Shown here piece by piece: positions 27,155 to 36,210 of a stretch of DNA of 46,584 nt. The DNA lies in NCBI GenBank assembly GCA_934277375.1, contig CAKQTZ010000017.1:1-46584 (forward strand), written 5' to 3'. The notes under the pieces are model-generated. The model worked only from the letters and a program-made list of their open reading frames with translations, was not told the DNA's origin and ran no database searches. The translations under genes were made by a program, and so were the position numbers. Origin of the DNA: an uncultured Coprococcus sp. (GTDB lineage Bacteria; Bacillota; Clostridia; Lachnospirales; Lachnospiraceae). Each line of letters opens with the position of its first letter. Position 1 is the stretch's first letter.

Positions 27155-27183
27155 TTGTGCATTCATTTCACCCCTGTTATAAT
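27155..27183 (+). promoter_or_regulatory. Promoter of the GGDEF-EAL gene
   Basis: TTGTGC (27155-27160), a 17-base spacer and a perfect TATAAT (27178-27183), about 100 bases before the start at 27286. Confidence 0.65.
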
Positions 27184-27285
27184 GTAGGAAGAGTTTATAA
27201 TTATTAATTTTTGATGCGCTTGATTCGATTTTAATATTTAAGACCGGATGATACAGGCTATGTGGTGAAGGCTGGAGGAGAGAGA

Positions 27286-28983
27286 ATGGATAATACAATT
27301 GATAAAAGCATACAAATGGACAGCCGGATGAAAGAATTCTTCGAGTGCATAGGTGGGGACGCAGATACACGGCAGCAGAGAATCCAGTGTATAAGGAATG
27401 GTCTTGCTGTGATTGCTGACATGCTCAGGCTGGGAAAGGCAGAGATTACTGTCGATATTCCGAAAAACAGGTTTATGCCGCTTGGAGAAAGAAGCTGCGC
27501 GGTATTATACGAGAGAGAAGGGGCTGAATTGGGTATCCCGGTTGATATAGAGATGAATATCAGAACCGGTGGCACCGTGTTTATCAAGGATTACCCATAT
27601 GGTCCGGGTTACTCAGAAGAGGAGATACAGACACATAGGTTTATATTTAGGGAGATATTTATTCAGTACAACCGGACATTGGCTCAGTGCATGCTTGAAA
27701 AGATCATGCATACAGATATCAACACGGGTGTTGCCAATCAAGATTCCCTGATGTATTATGCGGTCAATCTGATAAAAAAAGGGAAGATTGACGATTATAC
27801 AGGCATCTTTTTTAATATTCACAATTTCAAGTATGTGAATAAGGTTTTTGATTATTCACAGGGAGATGTGATACTTAGAAATTATGCGCAGATGGTGAAG
27901 TCATATCTTGACAGCGATGAGGAGATAGCAAGGCTTGGAGGAGATAATTTTGTCGTAATCTGCAGGAATGAGAAAGCATCTGATTTTATAAGTAAAATAA
28001 AAGATGTCCATATAAGCCATGAGTTCAGATCTGCCAGAAGAGAATTCCAGTTGGGTGTTACAGCGGGTATAGCGAGTTTGAAAGGAGTTGCTAAGCCGAG
28101 GGAAGTCATGGCCAGAACCAGCATTGCGTATCAGGCCGCCAGAAAAAACGGTGCGGGCTCTATAGTTGTATATACAAAAGAGATACAGAAGCATCTTATG
28201 GACGACCAGGAGATTCTGGCTGCTTTTCCGCAGGCACTTGCAGCGGGCGAGTTTGTAGTATATTATCAGCCAAAGGTGAGAATTTCGGACAAAAGTATAT
28301 ATGGTGCGGAGGCACTTGTCCGCTGGGTGAGAGATGGACAGGTTGTTACACCTGCAAGATTTATACCGCAGTTTGAGAGAGAGGGCAGCGTGTGCAGGCT
28401 AGACTACTATATGCTTGAGCAGGTATGCGCTTTTTTGAAAAACAGACTTGATAAAGGTCAGAAGATTGTGCCTGTATCAGTCAATTTTTCCAGAAGACAT
28501 CTGGAAGAAGGCGATCTGGTTGAACGCATAACCGGTACCATCGACAGATTTGGGATAGATAGAAGCTATATTGAGATAGAACTCACAGAAAGTGAGGATT
28601 ATCAGAATTATGAGATCATGTCCAGCGTGATAGGAAGACTTAAGGAACGGGGCATAAGTACATCCATAGATGATTTTGGTACAGGATTTTCTTCGCTCAA
28701 CATGATCAAAAAGGTTGACCTTGATACCATCAAGATAGACAAATCCCTGATACCTTTTGACGATGTAAACAATAATAAACATCAGGATATAGTAATGTTT
28801 GCAAGCATAATAGACCTCATAGGCCGGCTCGGGAAAAAGTCGGTTGCGGAGGGCGTTGAGACAAATCAGCAGCTTGACTATCTGGAAAAGCTTGGCTGTG
28901 ATATAGTACAGGGATATGTGTTTGATAAGCCCCTTCCAAAGTCTGAATTTGAACGAAGGCTGGAGTCGGGCTACAGTTTATGA
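27286..28983 (+). CDS. GGDEF-EAL protein, probable c-di-GMP phosphodiesterase
   Basis: A 565-residue cytoplasmic protein without membrane segments. Residues 1-125 are an unrecognised, possibly GAF-like, input region. A GGDEF domain (about 140-295) has the degenerate motif GGDNF at 218-222, so cyclase activity is doubtful; it may bind GTP as a regulator. The EAL domain (about 310-560) has the catalytic EAL in YGAEALVRW (342-344), ELTESEDYQ, DDFGTGFSS, IKIDKSLI and VAEGVET, all intact, so cleavage of c-di-GMP to pGpG is expected. GGAGGAG sets the start at 27286. With the cyclase at 10902 the window holds both a maker and a breaker of c-di-GMP. Confidence 0.9.
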   Translation: MDNTIDKSIQMDSRMKEFFECIGGDADTRQQRIQCIRNGLAVIADMLRLGKAEITVDIPKNRFMPLGERSCAVLYEREGAELGIPVDIEMNIRTGGTVFIKDYPYGPGYSEEEIQTHRFIFREIFIQYNRTLAQCMLEKIMHTDINTGVANQDSLMYYAVNLIKKGKIDDYTGIFFNIHNFKYVNKVFDYSQGDVILRNYAQMVKSYLDSDEEIARLGGDNFVVICRNEKASDFISKIKDVHISHEFRSARREFQLGVTAGIASLKGVAKPREVMARTSIAYQAARKNGAGSIVVYTKEIQKHLMDDQEILAAFPQALAAGEFVVYYQPKVRISDKSIYGAEALVRWVRDGQVVTPARFIPQFEREGSVCRLDYYMLEQVCAFLKNRLDKGQKIVPVSVNFSRRHLEEGDLVERITGTIDRFGIDRSYIEIELTESEDYQNYEIMSSVIGRLKERGISTSIDDFGTGFSSLNMIKKVDLDTIKIDKSLIPFDDVNNNKHQDIVMFASIIDLIGRLGKKSVAEGVETNQQLDYLEKLGCDIVQGYVFDKPLPKSEFERRLESGYSL

Positions 28984-29016
28984 GGATGAAATTTAACGCT
29001 TTATCAAAATAAATTG

Positions 29017-29045
29017 TTGACATATGTCTAAAATTGAATTATTAT
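29017..29045 (+). promoter_or_regulatory. Promoter of the amino-acid ABC operon
   Basis: TTGACA (29017-29022), 17 bases, TATTAT (29040-29045). The predicted start near 29052 is only a few bases before the terminator hairpin at 29056. Confidence 0.7.
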
Positions 29046-29055
29046 TCCGAATATA

Positions 29056-29096
29056 AAAAACGGCAATGGAGCCATATGAACTCCATTGCCGTTTTT
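29056..29096. terminator. 16-bp bidirectional terminator in the leader
   Basis: A perfect 16-bp stem (29056-29071 with 29081-29096) is flanked by A- and T-runs, so it can work in both directions. It ends the GGDEF-EAL transcript but also lies at the very 5' end of the following operon's transcript. Confidence 0.9.
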
Positions 29097-29130
29097 GCGT
29101 ATGTAGTAAAAGTGAAGGAGGATGATATCT

Positions 29131-30021
29131 ATGAGGAAAAACAGAACAATCAGGAAAATAACAGCACTTGTACTTACAGCAGCGCTGGGCATGTTTGGTC
29201 TTGCCGGCTGTGGATCATCAGATTCGGGCAAAGACACCACTGCGGAAGCTGTGGTGACGGATGCAGTGGAAGGCACAGAGGCATCAACGGAGGCTTCTGT
29301 CGACATATCAGGTGTAAAGCTCTTAAATGATGGCACACTGACTGTTGGATGTGAGCTTGGATATCCACCATTTGAGGATTTCGCAGAGGACGGAACCACA
29401 CCTGTAGGCTTTGATATTGATATCATAACTGAGGTTGCAAGAAGGCTTGGACTTGAGCTTAACATCATCAATACTGCATGGGATGGAATCTTTACAGGAA
29501 TTGATGTCAATTATGATTGTGTATGTTCATCAGTCACGATCACTCCTGAGAGACAGAAAACCATGATATTCACAGATCCATATATCAATAATTATCAGGC
29601 TGTAGTACTTCCTACAGGTTCGGATAAGAAGATCACGGGCTTTAAGGATCTGGCGGGCATGTCTATAGCAGTCCAGAAGGAGACCACATCGGATATACTG
29701 ATGTCGGATTATAAGTCCACGGGAACTGTGGATATGGAGATAGTTGCAAATGAAAAAGTTACAACCGGGTTCACGCAGCTTACTAATAATGAGGTTGATG
29801 CGGTTGTTGTTGACAGTACAGTAGCAGACAGTTATGTTGCAAAGGAGCCGGATGTTTACCAGATTGCTTATCTTGACAAGGATGAGCCGGAACAGTTCGC
29901 CATTGCAATGGGTAAGGGCAGCACAGCACTTCAGACGGCCATGAATGAGGCTCTCAAAGGCATGGAAGAAGATGGCTTTATTCAGGATACATATGATTAC
30001 TGGTTTGGAAGTGCGGAGTAA
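29131..30021 (+). CDS. Amino-acid ABC importer substrate-binding lipoprotein
   Basis: A 296-residue lipoprotein: signal peptide, lipobox GLAGC (Cys about 27), a Thr/Glu/Ala-rich linker, then the bacterial family-3 solute-binding fold (LTVGCELGYPPFEDFAEDG, VGFDIDIITEVARRLG, TAWDGIFTGIDVNYDCVCSSVTITPERQ). This fold binds polar amino acids. AAGGAGG fixes the start at 29131; the ATG at 29122 overlaps that site. First gene of a three-gene importer operon. Confidence 0.93.
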   Translation: MRKNRTIRKITALVLTAALGMFGLAGCGSSDSGKDTTAEAVVTDAVEGTEASTEASVDISGVKLLNDGTLTVGCELGYPPFEDFAEDGTTPVGFDIDIITEVARRLGLELNIINTAWDGIFTGIDVNYDCVCSSVTITPERQKTMIFTDPYINNYQAVVLPTGSDKKITGFKDLAGMSIAVQKETTSDILMSDYKSTGTVDMEIVANEKVTTGFTQLTNNEVDAVVVDSTVADSYVAKEPDVYQIAYLDKDEPEQFAIAMGKGSTALQTAMNEALKGMEEDGFIQDTYDYWFGSAE

Positions 30022-30042
30022 AGTGCAGAACAGGAATTGCAT

Positions 30043-31095
30043 ATGAAGAGATTTGGGAAGTATTTAAAAAAGTGCATAGATATAAGAAACTGGAAAAGTC
30101 AGACAAAGACCGGAGCTGCTATATGTGTGGCAGTTATCATAGTGATGATAGTTCTTGCGGTTGTCAAACCTTCAGAGCAGGAGATGCTTTCGCATACATC
30201 TCCTGCAATGCAGAAGATGATCGAAAAGGATGCAGGAAGCAGCAGAAAGAGAGTCACTGTTACTTATAACAGCCTGTGGGTTATAAATTATCTGTCGCTT
30301 TCATCGTCAGGTGCAAATGTCATGAGTGAGAAGTATGTTGGATTTGCGGGTCATGTGTATTCTGCGGACAGCGGAGCTATGGAAGTTACGGGACAGATGG
30401 TGAATTACACGTACAGAATGCTTGGATGTGGGGAAAATGTTCTCCATGGAGCCAAGCTCACAATACTTCTCACCACACTTACAATAGTGTTCGGAGTAAT
30501 ATTTGGCACATTCCTTGCGCTAGGCAAGATATCGAAACGGAAATTGCTGGGCAAGATGTGTAGTGGTTACATATTCTTTTTCAGAGGAACGCCGCTTCTC
30601 ATACAGCTTTTTGTTATATACTTCTCCATACCGAGCATATTCGGATTCGCATGGAGAGATATATTTGGAGCCGGTGACAGTGAGGCTGTATATAAGGGTG
30701 CGTTCCTTGCAGCGATAATAGCGTTTGCTCTCAATTCCGGTGCATATTGTGCAGAGATCATAAGGGCGGCGATACAGTCTATAGACAGAGGACAGTATGA
30801 AGCGGCGAAGACATTGGGACTGTCATACAGACTTACTATGACAAAGATAATCATTCCACAGTCAGTAAGAAGAATGATACCGCCGGTGTGCAACGAATTT
30901 ATAATGGTTTTAAAGGATGCATCACTTGTATTTGCCATATCCCTGATGGATATAACTACCATATCCAAGACGATCATGACGAGTGAGGGCTCATATCTCG
31001 TGTTCGTCCCGGCACTTGTGATATATCTGATCATAACCGCCATATTCTCATTTGTATTTGAGAAAATAGAGAAGAGATTTTCATTGTATGAGTAA
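30043..31095 (+). CDS. Amino-acid ABC importer permease, HisM/GlnP type
   Basis: A 350-residue membrane permease. After a basic head and the first membrane segment (about 25-43) there is an external loop of some 80 residues, longer than in typical family members of about 220-240 residues, before the standard core of membrane helices (GAKLTILLTTLTIVFGVIFGTFLAL). The coupling loop reads YEAAKTLGLSYRLTMTKIIIPQSVRRMIPP. The extra N-terminal region is odd and may interact with the binding protein. ATG at 30043 is chosen over TTG at 30037. Confidence 0.9.
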   Translation: MKRFGKYLKKCIDIRNWKSQTKTGAAICVAVIIVMIVLAVVKPSEQEMLSHTSPAMQKMIEKDAGSSRKRVTVTYNSLWVINYLSLSSSGANVMSEKYVGFAGHVYSADSGAMEVTGQMVNYTYRMLGCGENVLHGAKLTILLTTLTIVFGVIFGTFLALGKISKRKLLGKMCSGYIFFFRGTPLLIQLFVIYFSIPSIFGFAWRDIFGAGDSEAVYKGAFLAAIIAFALNSGAYCAEIIRAAIQSIDRGQYEAAKTLGLSYRLTMTKIIIPQSVRRMIPPVCNEFIMVLKDASLVFAISLMDITTISKTIMTSEGSYLVFVPALVIYLIITAIFSFVFEKIEKRFSLYE

Positions 31096-31138
31096 GAGGA
31101 TAATGCAGTGAGCGGTATGAAATGAAAGAGGTGGTTAT

Positions 31139-31915
31139 ATGGATAATTATGAATATATTCTGGAGACGGTTCATCTGAGCAAGAGATTTGGAAACCTTGA
31201 GGTATTGAAGGACATCAATCTGGAGGTCAAAAAGGGCGAGGTTATATGTATAATCGGACCTTCCGGAGCTGGGAAATCCACATATCTGAGATCGCTTAAC
31301 CAGCTGGAAAAGATCACAAGCGGTAAAATATATATACATGGGGACTTGTTTCTTCACCGGGAAAATGATAAAACTGTTGAGAGGATTGATAAAGAAACAC
31401 AGCAAAAATTGCTGCTTGAGATGGGGATGTGCTTTCAGAAGTTCAATCTGTTCCCGAATATGACAGTTCTTGACAACGTTATGCTGGCACCGGTATCAGT
31501 CAGAAAGACTGATAAAGAGACAGCGAGGAAAGAGGCGTTAGAGCTGCTCAGAAACGTTGGTCTTGAAGAAAAAGCAGATGTATATCCCAATCGTCTGTCA
31601 GGAGGACAGCAGCAGAGAGTTGCGATTGCCAGGGCTCTCGCCATGAAACCGGAGATCATGCTCTTTGATGAGCCGACATCAGCTCTTGACCCGGAGCTTG
31701 TGGGAGATGTGCTTCAGGTTATGAAGGATCTTGCAAAGCAGGGAATGACGATGCTGTGTGTGACACATGAGATGGGGTTTGCCAGGGAAGTGGCTGACCG
31801 TGTTATATTTATGGCTGACGGGATCATAGTTGAGGACGGAACCCCGGAGCAGTTGTTTGGAGACCCGCAGAATGACAGGACAAAGGCTTTTCTCAGGTCA
31901 ATTCTCAACACTTAA
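31139..31915 (+). CDS. Amino-acid ABC importer ATPase, GlnQ/HisP type
   Basis: A 258-residue ATPase with Walker [15 protein letters not shown], the Q-loop [18 protein letters not shown], signature [19 protein letters not shown], Walker [15 protein letters not shown] and switch His in [26 protein letters not shown] precedes the ATG. It is the last gene of the importer operon; family relatives transport glutamine, histidine, cystine or arginine. The amino acid cannot be told from the sequence. Confidence 0.95.
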   Translation: MDNYEYILETVHLSKRFGNLEVLKDINLEVKKGEVICIIGPSGAGKSTYLRSLNQLEKITSGKIYIHGDLFLHRENDKTVERIDKETQQKLLLEMGMCFQKFNLFPNMTVLDNVMLAPVSVRKTDKETARKEALELLRNVGLEEKADVYPNRLSGGQQQRVAIARALAMKPEIMLFDEPTSALDPELVGDVLQVMKDLAKQGMTMLCVTHEMGFAREVADRVIFMADGIIVEDGTPEQLFGDPQNDRTKAFLRSILNT

Positions 31916-31974
31916 TAGAGTGCCTGTATGTTGTATGCTGTGGCACTGACTAAAAAGAGCGAGAGGTTTCACAG

Positions 31975-32913
31975 ATGAAGAGTAGACAGGTAAGGAATTC
32001 ATTGCTGCTGGTTTTGACAGCTTTTATATGGGGCGTAGCATTTGTTGCACAGAGACAGGGAGGAGATGCGGTTGGACCGTTCTCTTTCAACGGAATAAGG
32101 TCACTGATTGGCGGTGCTGTTCTCATACCGGTCATATTTATAATTGACAGGATAAAACCATCTGACAGGAAACCGAGTAATAGATCAGATAGAAAGAGAC
32201 TTGTGATTGGCGGTATATGTTGTGGAACTGTTTTGTTCCTGGCAAGCTCTGCACAGCAGCTTGGCCTTTATATGGGAACCCCGGCGGGAAAAGCGGGATT
32301 TCTCACAGCGTGTTACATATTGCTGGTTCCAATCCTGAGTCTGGTTTTGAAGAAGAAATGTGGCTGGAATATATGGATTGGAATAGTTATAGCTGTGGCG
32401 GGACTTTATCTGCTTTGTATGAGCGGTTCACTGTCATTTCAAGGCAGTGATCTTATGATGCTTGTATGTGCACTGCTTTTTGCTGTACATATACTTGTGA
32501 TAGACCATTTCTCACCGCTTGTGGATGGAGTCAGAATGTCTTGTATACAGTTCTGGGTATGTGGAATTCTAAGTGCTTTCCCAGCATTTTTTACAGAGAT
32601 GCATCACAGTGTGGCGGGAATCACGGCATGGGTTCAGCCTCTCGGTACATTAAGTGCGTGGATTCCGATACTCTATGCAGGAGTATTGTCGTGCGGAGTG
32701 GCATATACACTTCAGATAGTTGGACAGAACGGACTAAATCCTACTGTTGCTTCAATGATCATGAGCCTTGAGTCGGTATTCTCTGTCATTGCCGGTTGGA
32801 TCATCCTTGGGGAACGTATGGGAGTAAGACAGCTTGCAGGATGCGGGCTGATATTTGCCGCAATACTTCTGGCACAGGTTCCGGTCGGACGAGGAAAGAA
32901 AGAGATAGTCTGA
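31975..32913 (+). CDS. EamA/DMT-family transporter
   Basis: A 312-residue membrane protein with ten predicted helices in two EamA repeats (LLVLTAFIWGVAFVAQRQGGDAVGPFSFNGIR in the first half; PTVASMIMSLESVFSVIAGWIILGERM in the second). Family members usually export amino acids or metabolites. GAGAGG precedes the ATG. A 6-bp stem AGTGCC/GGCACT (31919-31947) separates it from the ABC operon; without a T-run it is not a clear terminator, so co-transcription is possible. Confidence 0.88.
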   Translation: MKSRQVRNSLLLVLTAFIWGVAFVAQRQGGDAVGPFSFNGIRSLIGGAVLIPVIFIIDRIKPSDRKPSNRSDRKRLVIGGICCGTVLFLASSAQQLGLYMGTPAGKAGFLTACYILLVPILSLVLKKKCGWNIWIGIVIAVAGLYLLCMSGSLSFQGSDLMMLVCALLFAVHILVIDHFSPLVDGVRMSCIQFWVCGILSAFPAFFTEMHHSVAGITAWVQPLGTLSAWIPILYAGVLSCGVAYTLQIVGQNGLNPTVASMIMSLESVFSVIAGWIILGERMGVRQLAGCGLIFAAILLAQVPVGRGKKEIV

Positions 32914-33034
32914 ACGTCATGAGGGTCGATGGTAAAAATACTTTGTTTTCACAAGAAAAAATGAGCAGCAAGCGTATACATATCGCTGGAATACTTGAAA
33001 AAAATACGAGTTTTTATTTACTTGAAAAAATGGG

Positions 33035-33063
33035 TTGACAATAAATTACTTCGGTGCTAGTTT
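33035..33063 (+). promoter_or_regulatory. Promoter of the T-box/cstA transcript
   Basis: TTGACA (33035-33040), a 17-base spacer, TAGTTT (33058-33063). Transcription should start near 33070. Confidence 0.6.
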
Positions 33064-33069
33064 ATGTAA

Positions 33070-33396
33070 CGAACAAAGAGCAAATGCAAAGAACAGAATA
33101 CGGTCGTCAGAGATCGCATACTTCAGAGAGCTGTCGGTTGGTGTGAGATGGTGTATGTCTTTGGTGATTATCCTCTGCGAGCAGTGCACTGAATTCCCTG
33201 GTCATGAGATGTCAGGGACACTAGGTGTCACCGGTTTTCTACCGTTACATAGAAGCTTATTTCAATAGACAGTGAGTAGTGGTCAGGCGAGATGAGATCA
33301 GAGAGGTCATCCTTTTATGATGGCAAATAAAGTGGTAACGCGGAAGTATACAGGCTTTCGTCTTTATGAGATTGCATAGAGACGGAAGCCTTTTTT
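33070..33396 (+). ncRNA. T-box leader (tRNA-sensing riboswitch)
   Basis: The leader has the stem I signature (CAGAGAGCTG at 33124-33133, then GGTTGGTGTGAGA), the conserved T-box AAGTGGTAACGCGG (33330-33343) and a 16-bp terminator stem (33353-33368 with 33375-33390) with six Ts. The TGGT in the T-box should pair with the 3' end of a tRNA whose discriminator base is A. Lower stem I pairs at 33104-33112 with 33173-33180; the specifier strand 33159-33172 contains ATT (Ile) or GTG (Val) as candidates followed by a purine, but I cannot decide. Uncharged tRNA would let transcription continue into the CstA gene. Confidence 0.85.
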
Positions 33397-33527
33397 AATG
33401 TGTTTTTTATGTATAAACTCTTTGTACGAATAAATCATGTATCAGCCGGCTTGAGGTCATTACGGATTCATGAGCAGGCATATACTTAAAAAAGGAGCCG
33501 CTGCAAGGCGGGAGAAAGGAGAAAGAT

Positions 33528-35249
33528 ATGAATAGTTTAGTTATCATTCTTATCGCAGTAGTAGTTTTAGGTGCTGGCTATCTTGGCTATGGAAGATGGC
33601 TTGCAAAGAAGTGGGGCGTAGATCCAAATGCAAAGACCCCTGCAGTTGCAAACGAGGATGGAAAGGATTATGTACCATCGTCAAAGCTTACAGTATTCGC
33701 ACATCAGTTTTCATCGATAGCAGGTGCAGGCCCTGTCCAGGGACCTATCATCGCAGCCATGTTCGGATGGGTGCCGGTTCTGCTCTGGCTGCTTGTCGGA
33801 GGCGTATTCTTCGGAGCAGTTCAGGATTTTGGTTCACTTTATGCATCAGTTAAAAATGGTGGAAAGTCAATAGGACTTGTCATCGAGAAGTATATAGGCA
33901 AGGCTGGAAGAAGATTCTTCTCATTGTTCTGCTGGCTCTTTACACTTCTTGTTATAGCAGCATTTACATCGATGGTTTCATCGACATTTAACGGTTTCAC
34001 AGCAGGAGCTGATGGAGCTGTGACAAAGAACTTCAATGGTGCTGCAGCAGCAACAGTTTCCATGCTGTTCATAGTAGTAGCCATGGTATTCGGTGTGGTT
34101 ATGAAGACATGCAGGAATATGAAGGAGTGGCTCAAAGCTATAGTAGCCATCGCCCTCATCGTTGCAATGTTTGCAGTAGGTATGAAATGTCCTTGGTACT
34201 TAAATGGTGACCAGTGGAATTACGTAATCATGGCTTACCTCTTCCTCGCATCAGTGCTTCCAATGTGGTTACTCATGCAGCCAAGAGATTACATGACAAC
34301 ATTCATGCTCGTAGGCATGCTGATCGGTGCGTTTGTCGGTGTTCTGGTCGGACATCCGGACATGAACCTGAATGCTTTCAACGGCTTCACAGTTGTATCA
34401 TCAACAGGTGCTAAGAGTTATCTGTTCCCAACACTGTTTGTAACGATCGCATGTGGTGCTGTTTCCGGTTTCCACAGCCTTGTTTCATCGGGAACATCAT
34501 CAAAGACAGTAAAGAATGAAAAAGATATGCTTTTCGTAGGTTACGGCGCAATGATCCTTGAGACGCTCCTCGGAGTTATCTCACTTATAGTAGTTGGTGC
34601 TGTTGCAGTTGGCGGCAAGGCTCCGGAGGGTCTTACACCTTTCCAGATCTTCTCACAGGGTATCGCAGGATTCCTCGAGAAGTTCGGACTTCCAAACTCA
34701 GTTGCAAATGTATTTATGACCATGTGTGTATCAGCCCTTGCTCTTACATCACTTGACTCAGTTGCACGTATCGGACGTATGTCATTCCAGGAGCTCTTCA
34801 TGGGAGACACAACAGATACATCCAAGATGCCTGCATGGCAGAAGGTGCTCACAAACAAGTATTTTGCAACAGTAATAACACTGTTCTTTGGCTACCTTCT
34901 CTGCAAGGGTGGATATTCAAATGTATGGCCACTCTTCGGATCAGCAAACCAGATGCTTGCAGCCCTGGTACTTATAGGCGTAGCAGTATTCCTCAAGGCT
35001 ACAAACAGAAAGCATGCAATGCTCTATCCACCTATGCTGATAATGCTTGCCGTTACATTTACAGCTATCGTGCTCAATGTAATTGGCAATATTCAGAAGT
35101 TCCAGGCTGGAACAGCAACCTTCCTTGTAGAGGGACTTCAGCTCATAGTAGCAGTATTCCTTATAGTGCTTGGTATCATAGTGGCTATCACATGTATCAA
35201 GAAGCTCGTTTTTATGAAGAAGGAGAACGCTGAGAAGGCAGAGGCTTAA
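33528..35249 (+). CDS. CstA-family carbon starvation/peptide transporter
   Basis: A 573-residue membrane protein with about 15-16 helices. Diagnostic parts are VFAHQFSSIAGAGPVQGPIIAAMFGWVP near the N-terminus, VQDFGSLYASVKNGGKSIG, ACGAVSGFHSLVSSGTSSKTVKNE and LTSLDSVARIGR. CstA proteins are linked to peptide or pyruvate uptake on starvation. This is the short clostridial form, without the C-terminal extension of the about 700-residue E. coli protein. GAAAGGAG precedes the ATG. Control by a T-box suggests uptake of a peptide or amino-acid source when one tRNA is uncharged. Confidence 0.93.
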   Translation: MNSLVIILIAVVVLGAGYLGYGRWLAKKWGVDPNAKTPAVANEDGKDYVPSSKLTVFAHQFSSIAGAGPVQGPIIAAMFGWVPVLLWLLVGGVFFGAVQDFGSLYASVKNGGKSIGLVIEKYIGKAGRRFFSLFCWLFTLLVIAAFTSMVSSTFNGFTAGADGAVTKNFNGAAAATVSMLFIVVAMVFGVVMKTCRNMKEWLKAIVAIALIVAMFAVGMKCPWYLNGDQWNYVIMAYLFLASVLPMWLLMQPRDYMTTFMLVGMLIGAFVGVLVGHPDMNLNAFNGFTVVSSTGAKSYLFPTLFVTIACGAVSGFHSLVSSGTSSKTVKNEKDMLFVGYGAMILETLLGVISLIVVGAVAVGGKAPEGLTPFQIFSQGIAGFLEKFGLPNSVANVFMTMCVSALALTSLDSVARIGRMSFQELFMGDTTDTSKMPAWQKVLTNKYFATVITLFFGYLLCKGGYSNVWPLFGSANQMLAALVLIGVAVFLKATNRKHAMLYPPMLIMLAVTFTAIVLNVIGNIQKFQAGTATFLVEGLQLIVAVFLIVLGIIVAITCIKKLVFMKKENAEKAEA

Positions 35250-35299
35250 GATATACAGGATATAGAATGATTAAAAAAAGAAACATATGTAAATAAAAG

Positions 35300-35342
35300 G
35301 AGCTGACAATTGGCATTTAAGTCAATCTGTCAGCTCTTTTTT
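35300..35342 (+). terminator. Terminator of the CstA gene
   Basis: GAGCTGACA (35300-35308) pairs with TGTCAGCTC (35328-35336), with an inner ATTG/CAAT pairing and a six-T tail. Confidence 0.88.
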
Positions 35343-35379
35343 ATTGATTTACGGGATAAAAACCAGAGAACAGTTTTGC

Positions 35380-35496
35380 TTATTTAATTCCTGCTGTGGC
35401 AAGCTTGGCTTTGAGTTCGTTTATCTGGGCCCCCTGCAATACTGAGTCTACATATTCTTTATCATCTTTATTGTATAGATTGGAAATATTATTTAC
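35380..35496 (-). pseudogene. C-terminal remnant of an unknown protein (about 38 codons)
   Basis: On the minus strand an open stretch ends in TAA at 35380 and encodes NLYNKDDKEYVDSVLQGAQ followed by a Lys/Ala-rich helix. It has the look of a protein C-terminus but no start codon or ribosome binding site, and an upstream stop closes the frame. It is probably the leftover 3' end of a gene whose body was replaced by the exporter locus. Confidence 0.4.
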
Positions 35497-35543
35497 AAGC
35501 AAAAAAATATACGAATAAAATTATAAAAATATTCACAAAACTA

Positions 35544-35572
35544 TTGACAATCAAGTTAGACCGAACTAACAT
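35544..35572 (+). promoter_or_regulatory. Promoter with GTTAG-N6-CTAAC operator
   Basis: TTGACA (35544-35549), 17 bases, TAACAT (35567-35572). The inverted repeat GTTAG-ACCGAA-CTAAC (35555-35570) fills the spacer and enters the -10, ideal for a repressor. The TetR protein at the end of the locus is the likely binder. Confidence 0.65.
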
Positions 35573-35701
35573 ATATGCGAATATAAAAAATAAAACATTC
35601 GCAAACGCCACAATGGGGAGAACAGGCAACAGATAATGATCCGTGGCCAGTCAGAACTGTATGTGCGTATGGAGCAGTGCATATCATAGGGAGGTAAAAA
35701 T

Positions 35702-36209
35702 ATGTTCATAGAAGGAAAGAATCTTGTGAAGCAGTATGGAAAAGGGGAGGCTGCGGTATTTGCGCTGGATCATGCAGACTTCAGCATGGAAAAGGGCGAG
35801 GTCGTAGTGATTCTGGGCCCGAGTGGAAGCGGTAAAAGTACATTGCTAAACATACTTGGAGGTCTGGACAAGGCCACTGCGGGAACCCTGATCGTAGATG
35901 GAAAGGATCTTGAAAAGATGTCGGCAAAGGAGCTGGAGCTTTACAGGAGAGACAGGCTTGGATTTGTATTCCAGTCATACAATCTCACCCCGGATCTGAC
36001 TGCCCGTGAGAATATAGAGATGACCGCGGAACTTGTGGGGGCGCCGCTCAGTGTGGATGATCTTGTACAGGAGCTTGGACTTACAAAGTATGAAAAGCAT
36101 TTTCCAAAGGAACTGTCAGGCGGACAGGATCATAAAGATCAAGGATGGCAAGGTCGTAACCAACATCAAGAACGACAGTAAACAGAATGTAGAGGAGATG
36201 GAGCTGTAA
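35702..36209 (+). pseudogene. ABC exporter ATPase (MacB/LolD type), internal deletion and frameshift
   Basis: The first 141 codons encode a normal ATPase of the FtsX-type exporters: Walker A LGPSGSGKSTLLN, Q-loop VFQSYNLTPDLTA and the signature LSGGQ. At the signature the sequence jumps in the +1 frame to IIKIKDGKVVTN and runs to a TAA at 36207, the expected C-terminus. Some 75-90 residues with Walker B, D-loop and switch His are missing. In the original frame the protein ends at 36181 after an unrelated tail. The junction lies in GGCGGACAG (36119-36127), which can encode both SGGQ and ADR ends, so recombination between short repeats is likely. The ATPase cannot work. Confidence 0.85.
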
Positions 36210-36210
36210 A

